This document shows, in pieces, positions 1-4,833 of a stretch of 6,090 bases of DNA (its first letter is position 1; each line of letters opens with the position of its first letter). The DNA lies in contig CAMOYW010000075.1 of assembly GCA_946630405.1 (NCBI GenBank), positions 1 to 6,090 of the forward strand. The letters run 5' to 3'. Under the pieces are notes generated by a model. It saw only the letters and a program-made list of their open reading frames with translations. It had not been told where the DNA came from and did no database searches. Origin of the DNA: an uncultured Clostridia bacterium. GTDB taxonomy: Bacteria > Bacillota > Clostridia > Lachnospirales > CAG-274. The position numbers and the translations under genes are program-made.

Positions 1-71
1 AGATACACAGCCGCAATTATGACTGCCGCCGACACTGCAACAAAAGGAACCAAAAGCTTATTCTTTGCCAT
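1..71 (-). CDS. Start of an unidentified exported or membrane-anchored protein (3' end outside window)
   Basis: Only the first 23 codons are visible; the reading frame runs off the left edge. The start is ATG at 71-69, preceded by a strong GAAGGAGGGG ribosome binding site at 86-77 and an extended -10 promoter further upstream. The visible protein begins MAKNKLLVPFVAVSAAVIIA and continues AVY. It has two lysines in the first five residues followed by about 17 hydrophobic and small residues, the pattern of a signal peptide or N-terminal membrane anchor. No cysteine has appeared yet, so a lipoprotein cannot be judged. Nothing visible identifies the family. The gene lies beyond the topB terminator and has its own promoter, so it probably begins a separate transcription unit. 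That it is a real gene is well supported; its function is unknown. Confidence 0.8.
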   Translation of the reverse strand, partial: MAKNKLLVPFVAVSAAVIIAAVY

Positions 72-76
72 AATAA

Positions 77-86
77 CCCCTCCTTC
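77..86 (-). promoter_or_regulatory. Strong ribosome binding site for the left-edge gene
   Basis: On the minus strand the sequence GAAGGAGGGGTTATTATG places a near-complete anti-16S match about 5 to 7 bases before the ATG at 71. This fixes the start of the truncated gene at the left edge and is the main reason for calling that short piece a real coding sequence. Confidence 0.85.
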
Positions 87-110
87 TAATCAAACACCTC
101 GTTCACCCTA

Positions 111-139
111 AATATAGCAAACCCCCAATAAAAACACAA
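111..139 (-). promoter_or_regulatory. Predicted sigma-A promoter with extended -10 for the left-edge gene
   Basis: On the minus strand a -10 element TATATT (116-111) is preceded by TGC, giving the extended -10 form TGnTATATT. A weak -35 element TTGTGT (139-134) lies exactly 17 bases upstream. Transcription would start near position 104, giving a leader of about 30 bases with the ribosome binding site at its end. The -35 matches consensus only in its first three bases, but the extended -10 would compensate. The AT-rich stretch upstream (about 141-170) could act as an UP element. Predicted from sequence only. Confidence 0.55.
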
Positions 140-140
140 C

Positions 141-163
141 ATAATTTTTTATGAATAAATTAT
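141..163. repeat. AT-rich imperfect palindrome just upstream of the predicted promoter
   Basis: ATAATTT (141-147) and AAATTAT (157-163) are exact inverted copies separated by 9 bases. The element lies directly upstream of the -35 box of the left-edge gene. It could be a regulator site or simply AT-rich UP-element DNA, where such repeats arise easily by chance. No known operator is recognised. Confidence 0.3.
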
Positions 164-183
164 TATGAAATGGTTAAGAAAGG

Positions 184-293
184 GGGTGTAAAAAACAGCC
201 GTAAAAAAATAGAGTTCTACCCCGGAAGAAGCAGAACTCTATTTTTTATGTTATTATTATCAGAGGAAGTACAAAAACCTGTTTTTTACACCC
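184..293. repeat. Outer arms of a nested inverted repeat after topB
   Basis: GGGTGTAAAAAACAG at 184-198 is an exact 15-base inverted copy of CTGTTTTTTACACCC at 279-293. The arms enclose the strong terminator hairpin at 203-247, so the whole 110-base stretch can fold as one hairpin inside another. The right arm begins 6 bases before the topB stop codon as read on the plus strand. Possible meanings are a double terminator that also protects mRNA 3' ends, or the remnant of a small non-coding mobile repeat. I see no flanking target-site duplication and no second copy in the window. Confidence 0.6.
203..247 (-). terminator. Bidirectional Rho-independent terminator after topB
   Basis: The arms 204-218 (AAAAAATAGAGTTCT) and 233-247 are perfect 15-base inverted copies around a 14-base loop. 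On the minus strand the stem is followed by a run of T (complement of the A-run 203-209), so it should end the topB transcript about 50 bases after its stop codon. The plus strand has a matching T-run at 242-247, so it could work in both directions, although no gene is seen on the plus strand. The stem can be lengthened on the minus-strand RNA by a G-U and a C-G pair. Confidence 0.85.
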
Positions 294-298
294 ACTTT

Positions 299-2386
299 TT
301 ACTCATATTTTACGCCTTTAAGTCCCTTATCTTCAAGGCTTATTTTCTTGCCGTTTGTTTCAACAAAACCCTTTTCGAGTATTTCCTTAATTATATCATC
401 GGTTATTTCGATATCGGGATGAGTTCTGTCCGACTTCCAAACGGTGAATTTACAGCCGTTTTGCCAGTTTGAACAATAATACGCTTTAGTATTTGAATGT
501 ATCGTTCCTCCGCATGCGGGGCATGTACCCAAAGAGGGAGTTGCGGGTTTTGCCTTACCCTTTCCTCTTGTTTCAGGCGCAAATACCACCCCGGGATTCA
601 TTTTGTCATAACGGTCTATAATGTAGTTCACATATCTTATTATACTTGCCATAAACTTTTCGGGTCCAAGCTTGCCCTTTGCCACACTTGTGAGAGCCTT
701 TTCCCATTTACCTGTGGTCTCGGGGCTTTTAAGTTCGGGCATGACCACCTCAATAAGCTTGACACCCTTTTCGGTAGGCACAAGGCTTTTACCCTTACGC
801 TGTATGTACTTGACCTGTATAAGTCGCTCTATTATGCCCGCGCGTGTCGCAGGAGTTCCCAAACCCGATTCTTTAAGTTGTTCTTTAAGCGCTTCGTCTT
901 CTATGAATCTTCCCGCATTTTCCATAGCAGAAAGCAATCCCGACTCATTATAGAGTGTAGGCGGCTTCGTTTTCTTTTCCAAAGCTTTTATCGCCTTGAC
1001 CGTAAAGCTATCGTTCTTTTTCACATCGGGCAAAATCACCTCGACATTCTTTTTCTTCTTTTCGTTTACGACAACGTTAAGTTCAGTCCAGCCGAGTGCC
1101 TTTACTGTCGTACCCTTTGTCAGGAAGTATTCACCCTCGGAAAGCGTATATATTTTTGTAACGCTGTAACTGTATACGGGAAAGAAAACCTGCATAAAAC
1201 GCCTTGCGATAAGCTCATAGACCTTAAGTTCATCGGGTGAAAGAGCACCGATCCGTGGATTTGCCTCGGTGGGTATAATTGCATGGTGATCGCTTATTTT
1301 TGAATTATCCACTATTCTTTTGCTTATCGGAAGCTTCGGCAAAGAGAGGATGTAATCACACCACTTTTTATAGTTCTCAACAGTAGAGAGTCTGCGCAAT
1401 ATGCCCGGGATTTTGGGTATCATATCGTCCGAAAGATAGCGGCTGTCTGTCCTCGGGTATGTCACCATCTTATACTTTTCATAAAGCGCCTGCACAAGGT
1501 TCAAAGTTTTTTGCGCCGAAAAGCCGTATTTATCGTTGCTGTCACGCTGAAGCTCGGTCAGATCGTACAAAAGAGGTGCAGGTCTTGTTTTGTCCTCTTT
1601 TTGTACATCGTCTACATAGGCAGGCTTACCCTTGCATTTATCAACTATTTCTTTAGCCTTTTCTTTGGTAGGAATCTTTGTGTCAGCTTTTTGCTTATCG
1701 CTTATCCATGTCCCCTTATATTCCGAAAAATCAGCCTCTATTTCCCAATAGGGTTCGACCTTAAATTCATCTATTTCTTTTTGTCTTTGCACTATGATAG
1801 CAAGAGTGGGTGTCTGAACCCTGCCTATACTTAAAAGCGCATTATACCTGAGAGTAAAGGCTCTTGAAGCATTTATGCCCACGAGCCAATCGGCTTCGGA
1901 GCGGCACTTTGCGCTTAGATACAAGTTGTCATAGTCACTTCCCGGCTTTAAAGAGGCAAACCCCGCCTTTATCGCCGCATCCGTCATGGACGAGATCCAT
2001 AAACGCTCAAAAGGCTTTTTACATTCAAGCAATTTATAGATGTATCTGAATATAAGTTCACCCTCACGTCCGCTATCCGTTGCGCAAATAAGGCTGTCTA
2101 TTTTATCGGAAAGCATGAGCTTTTTTATTATGTCAAGCTGGGCTTTTGTATTCTTTACGGGCTTAAGCTTTATTTCATCGGGGATGATGGGCAAAGTTGC
2201 CTTGCTCCAACGCTTTAAAGAGGCATCGTAATCTTCGGGATCGTAAAGCGTAACAAGATGACCTATCGCCCACGTTATCACATAATCATCGTTATATAAA
2301 AAGCCTTCGCCTTTTTTATCGCATTTGAGCACCCTTGCTATATCTCTTGCCACCGACGGTTTTTCCGCCAAAACTAATTTTTTCAT
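299..2386 (-). CDS. topB: DNA topoisomerase III (type IA)
   Basis: A 695-residue type IA topoisomerase that cuts and passes single DNA strands through a 5'-phosphotyrosine link, acting on replication and recombination intermediates. The N-terminal Toprim domain (about 2-135) shows LAEKPSVARD with catalytic Glu8, and ATDSGREGE with Asp104 and Glu108. The second acidic position is Gly106, which I recall as usual in Firmicutes TopB (ATDAGREGE in Bacillus). The cleavage domain has SIGRVQTPTL (186-195), the active-site TYPRTDSRYL with Tyr310, DHHAIIPT (366-373) and SGLGTPATRAGIIERL (507-522). The C-terminus carries one four-cysteine zinc ribbon (Cys622, 625, 638, 645) followed by a short DDIIKEILEKG repeat typical of topoisomerase III tails. 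Length is normal for the family. The ATG is fixed by the conserved N-terminus, yet the only Shine-Dalgarno-like AAGG ends one base before it. Upstream lies a terminator-like hairpin; downstream a strong terminator. Confidence 0.97.
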   Translation of the reverse strand: MKKLVLAEKPSVARDIARVLKCDKKGEGFLYNDDYVITWAIGHLVTLYDPEDYDASLKRWSKATLPIIPDEIKLKPVKNTKAQLDIIKKLMLSDKIDSLICATDSGREGELIFRYIYKLLECKKPFERLWISSMTDAAIKAGFASLKPGSDYDNLYLSAKCRSEADWLVGINASRAFTLRYNALLSIGRVQTPTLAIIVQRQKEIDEFKVEPYWEIEADFSEYKGTWISDKQKADTKIPTKEKAKEIVDKCKGKPAYVDDVQKEDKTRPAPLLYDLTELQRDSNDKYGFSAQKTLNLVQALYEKYKMVTYPRTDSRYLSDDMIPKIPGILRRLSTVENYKKWCDYILSLPKLPISKRIVDNSKISDHHAIIPTEANPRIGALSPDELKVYELIARRFMQVFFPVYSYSVTKIYTLSEGEYFLTKGTTVKALGWTELNVVVNEKKKKNVEVILPDVKKNDSFTVKAIKALEKKTKPPTLYNESGLLSAMENAGRFIEDEALKEQLKESGLGTPATRAGIIERLIQVKYIQRKGKSLVPTEKGVKLIEVVMPELKSPETTGKWEKALTSVAKGKLGPEKFMASIIRYVNYIIDRYDKMNPGVVFAPETRGKGKAKPATPSLGTCPACGGTIHSNTKAYYCSNWQNGCKFTVWKSDRTHPDIEITDDIIKEILEKGFVETNGKKISLEDKGLKGVKYE

Positions 2387-2394
2387 ACCTTGTT

Positions 2395-2422
2395 AAAAAT
2401 GGCGGTAGTTATTCTACCGCCA
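2395..2422 (-). terminator. Terminator or attenuator hairpin between secF and topB
   Basis: GGCGGTAG (2401-2408) and CTACCGCC (2414-2421) are a perfect 8-base inverted repeat with a 5-base loop, plus one flanking A-T pair (2400 with 2422). On the minus strand the stem is followed by five T residues (complement of 2395-2399). It starts 6 bases after the secF stop codon and looks like a compact Rho-independent terminator for the scfB-secD-secF operon. The T-run ends only 8 bases before the topB start codon. It may therefore work as a partial terminator or attenuator that lets some transcription into topB. The plus strand has no T-run after the stem, so it points one way. Confidence 0.75.
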
Positions 2423-2427
2423 ATAGT

Positions 2428-3465
2428 TTACTGATGTCTTCTTTTGCTTTTCTTTTTGGTCTTCTTTGCTGCGGTAGAAGCTTTGCTTTCCTCTTCCGCA
2501 CGCTCGATCTGCTCGCTCTTTTCTTCCTGAGTAAGAGACTTGTTGACCTTTTTGCTTTGATAGCGATCTATCGCCTCTGCCTGCTTCTTCTTACCGATAG
2601 CAGATGCGACCATATACCAGATATTGCCTGCAACAAGTACGGATGAATATGTACCTGCGATAATACCTACGGCTATGGGGAATACAAATTCCTTAACGCT
2701 GTCCACGCCAAGCACCCAGAGTGCCGCAACGCAGAAGAACGTTGTAAGTGATGTAAAGAGGGATCTCGTGAGAGTCTGCTTTACACTTGTATTTACAAGC
2801 TGTTCGTAGTTATGTCTTCCAAGTGAAGAACGGTTTTCTCTGATTCTGTCGAATATAACGATAGAAGCGTTTATAGAGTAACCAAGCACCGTAAGGATAG
2901 CAGCTATAAAGGAATTGTTAAGGGGTATCCTGAAAAGTGCATATGCGCCGAGCACTACAAGTGTATCATGCACAAGAGCAAGTATGGAGCTTAAACCCAT
3001 TGAGAAATCTCTGAATCTGATACTTATGTAAATAAGCATACAAACGCAAGCTATAAGTACAGAAAGGATAGAATCTCTTATCATATCCTTGCTGACGGTA
3101 GCACTTACATCCTGAACGGTGAAGGCATCGTCTTCAAGTTCAAATTTCTCTTTTAATTTATTCTGAAGCTCTGTTCTTGTTTCGATATCAAGGCTCTTTG
3201 TCTTTATGGCGACCTCGGTGCCGTCGTTGATCTTCTGCACCTGGGGAGCGGTCTCTCCCGTTACGTCTTTAATGATGTTTGTTACGTCATTGTTATCGAA
3301 GCTTTTGCCGATATTGACCTCCATGCTCGTACCGCCTATGAACTCAACATCGTAGTTGAAAGCGCCGTTTTTCCGTACGGAATTAAATACCATACAGCCG
3401 ATACCGACAAGTATAACAAGAATGGAAACACCTAAAAATATTGCTCTGTTTTTAACTATCTGCAT
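2428..3465 (-). CDS. secF: Protein translocase subunit SecF
   Basis: SecF (345 residues) pairs with SecD in the membrane and uses the ion motive force to help SecYEG finish export. Six membrane segments are visible: about 9-28, 130-148, 157-178, 183-206, 236-254 and 258-285. A large external loop follows the first, beginning with the family's GGT motif as DVEFIGGTSMEV (39-50; most members have DFTGGT). The fourth segment carries LGYSINASIVIFDRIREN (194-211). Ala200 sits where the family normally has Asp (GYSIND), the residue I place at Asp637 of Thermus SecDF. The functional partner Arg234 (TLTR) and Asp206 are kept. The tail from 291 is a charged cytoplasmic extension ending KKTKKKSKRRHQ. 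Start is ATG one base after the secD stop, with AAAGGAGGG inside the end of secD, so the two are translationally coupled. The assignment is firm. Confidence 0.97.
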   Translation of the reverse strand: MQIVKNRAIFLGVSILVILVGIGCMVFNSVRKNGAFNYDVEFIGGTSMEVNIGKSFDNNDVTNIIKDVTGETAPQVQKINDGTEVAIKTKSLDIETRTELQNKLKEKFELEDDAFTVQDVSATVSKDMIRDSILSVLIACVCMLIYISIRFRDFSMGLSSILALVHDTLVVLGAYALFRIPLNNSFIAAILTVLGYSINASIVIFDRIRENRSSLGRHNYEQLVNTSVKQTLTRSLFTSLTTFFCVAALWVLGVDSVKEFVFPIAVGIIAGTYSSVLVAGNIWYMVASAIGKKKQAEAIDRYQSKKVNKSLTQEEKSEQIERAEEESKASTAAKKTKKKSKRRHQ

Positions 3466-3466
3466 C

Positions 3467-4816
3467 TTACTCGCCCTCCTTTACTACCTTGGCAACGGGC
3501 TTTTTACCGCCATATAATACAGGCGCACGAAGACCCACACCGACAAAGGCATAAAGAATGATCCTTGTGACAACAAGTGCGGTAAACATGGAAAGGATGA
3601 TACCGAGCATAAGTGTCTGTGCAAAGCCCTTGATGGGACCCGTACCGAGCCACAAGAGGATAGCACAGGAAATAAGTGTTGTGATGTTACCGTCAAAGAT
3701 AGCGGAGAACGCCTTGGAGAAACCGTTCTTTATTGCCACCTTAACACTCTTGCCAAGGTTAAGCTCTTCCTTTGTTCTCTCAAATATGATAACGTTGGCA
3801 TCCACCGCCATACCGATAGAAAGGATGATACCTGCAATACCGGGAAGTGTAAGTGTAATGCCGAAAAGGCTTAAGAATACAAGCATAATGCCGATATATA
3901 TGCAAAGTGCCATATCTGCGGCAAAGCCCGAAAGTCTGTATACCACAAGCATGAACAAAAGCACGAGGATAACGCCTATCACACCTGCCTTAACGGAAGT
4001 GGAAAGAGCATCGGCACCGAGTCTTGCACCCGTCTGGTTATAGTTTATGATATTAAGCGAGAAAGGAAGAGAACCTGCTCTTATCTTAGCCGCAAGCTCT
4101 TCTGCAGTCTGCGCATTGAAATCACCCGTGATGACAGCCTCACCGTTTGTGATGGCACTTTGAACGGTAGGTGCGGAAATGAGCATCTCGTCCATATAGA
4201 TACCGATGGACTTGCCGAGATTTGCCTGTGTGGCATCGGCAAACTGCTGAGCGCCCTCGGAGTCAAATTCAAGTGTGACTACGGTCTGACCGTTTTGGAA
4301 CTGCTTGCCCGCATTTTTAACTCTCTCACCGTCAACAAGGACATTACCTTCCTCGTCTCTGAATGTAAGCTTTGCAGCCTCGCCTATTTCCTTGGATGTT
4401 TGAGCAGCGTCGGTAACACCGGGTATCTCAACACGTATACGGTTCGTGCCCTCCTGAGCAACTTCCGCATCGTAATAACCCTTGTATGTAACTCTCTGCT
4501 GAAGCATGGAAACAGCCGCACTCATCTCCGTATCGGAGGGAGCCGCCTTGTCTGCCTCGTAAACGATGTAGACACCGCCTTTAAGGTCAAGACCCTGCTT
4601 AATGTTTTTATAGCTTCCGTATCCCGGACCGCTTACAACTTCATCTACTGCGGCAGAGGGCACGAGATTACCGTTTTCGTCAACGGTATAAGTCGAACCC
4701 TGAGAGGCAGCAGGATTTGTCACCTTTGTGGTGCCTATACCGAAGTATGATGTAGCCGCAAATCCGCAGCCGATAAGCACCATTAAAAGAAGCACAAAAG
4801 CATTTTTTGCCTTCAT
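3467..4816 (-). CDS. secD: Protein translocase subunit SecD
   Basis: SecD (449 residues) forms the SecDF complex with the next gene's product. The start at 4816 (MKAKNAFVLLL) is chosen because it follows AAGGAGG by 9 bases and begins right before the first membrane segment (about 6-26); a longer in-frame start at 4882 would overlap scfB and adds an unrelated 22-residue segment. After a Ser/Pro/acid-rich linker comes the family motif GLDLKGG (75-81), then the external P1 region (about 82-255), shorter than the E. coli version. Five further membrane segments lie at about 276-293, 299-318, 324-345, 375-391 and 399-424. The fourth contains GMAVDANVIIFER (335-347) with Asp339, the intramembrane acidic residue implicated in proton coupling; FDGNITTLI (374-382) and GPIKGFA (393-399) are also typical. 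The operon position between scfB and secF, with a 17-base and a 1-base gap, shows co-expression. Confidence 0.97.
   Translation of the reverse strand: MKAKNAFVLLLMVLIGCGFAATSYFGIGTTKVTNPAASQGSTYTVDENGNLVPSAAVDEVVSGPGYGSYKNIKQGLDLKGGVYIVYEADKAAPSDTEMSAAVSMLQQRVTYKGYYDAEVAQEGTNRIRVEIPGVTDAAQTSKEIGEAAKLTFRDEEGNVLVDGERVKNAGKQFQNGQTVVTLEFDSEGAQQFADATQANLGKSIGIYMDEMLISAPTVQSAITNGEAVITGDFNAQTAEELAAKIRAGSLPFSLNIINYNQTGARLGADALSTSVKAGVIGVILVLLFMLVVYRLSGFAADMALCIYIGIMLVFLSLFGITLTLPGIAGIILSIGMAVDANVIIFERTKEELNLGKSVKVAIKNGFSKAFSAIFDGNITTLISCAILLWLGTGPIKGFAQTLMLGIILSMFTALVVTRIILYAFVGVGLRAPVLYGGKKPVAKVVKEGE
3474..3482 (-). promoter_or_regulatory. Ribosome binding site for secF inside the end of secD
   Basis: AAAGGAGGG on the minus strand lies within the last codons of secD, with its GGAGG core 9 bases before the secF ATG (the TAA of secD falls between). 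Ribosomes ending secD would be placed to start secF at once, which fits the expected 1:1 output of the two subunits. Confidence 0.85.
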
Positions 4817-4825
4817 TTTAATTAT

Positions 4826-4832
4826 CCTCCTT
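4826..4832 (-). promoter_or_regulatory. Ribosome binding site that fixes the secD start
   Basis: AAGGAGG on the minus strand lies 9 bases before the ATG at 4816 and immediately after the scfB stop codon (4836-4834). It supports the 449-residue SecD rather than the longer reading frame from 4882. Confidence 0.88.
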
Positions 4833-4833
4833 C

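Noticed and set aside
170..472. Plus-strand 100-codon frame across the topB terminator
   Set aside because: It reads through the terminator hairpin and into the antisense of the topB end; its start lies in AT-rich intergenic DNA and the product resembles nothing.
497..1240. Long plus-strand reading frame of 247 codons opposite topB
   Set aside because: It runs in the codon register directly opposite topB, where stops appear only if topB uses TTA, CTA or TCA codons, which it uses rarely. The product is rich in Cys, Phe and Arg, matches no family I know, and topB is unmistakable on the other strand.
2067..2075. Second acidic residue of the TopB Toprim motif replaced by Gly (ATDSGREGE)
   Set aside because: Firmicutes topoisomerase III commonly has ATDAGREGE at this place, so it is a family trait and not a damaged active site.
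4160..4750. Plus-strand reading frame of 196 codons opposite secD
   Set aside because: Same explanation: an antisense shadow of a clear secD gene, with no ribosome binding site or recognisable domain.
4765..4816. Lipobox-like LIGC at residues 14-17 of SecD, suggesting a lipoprotein
   Set aside because: The match falls in the first membrane helix, which SecD keeps as a membrane anchor; cleavage there would not fit the family.
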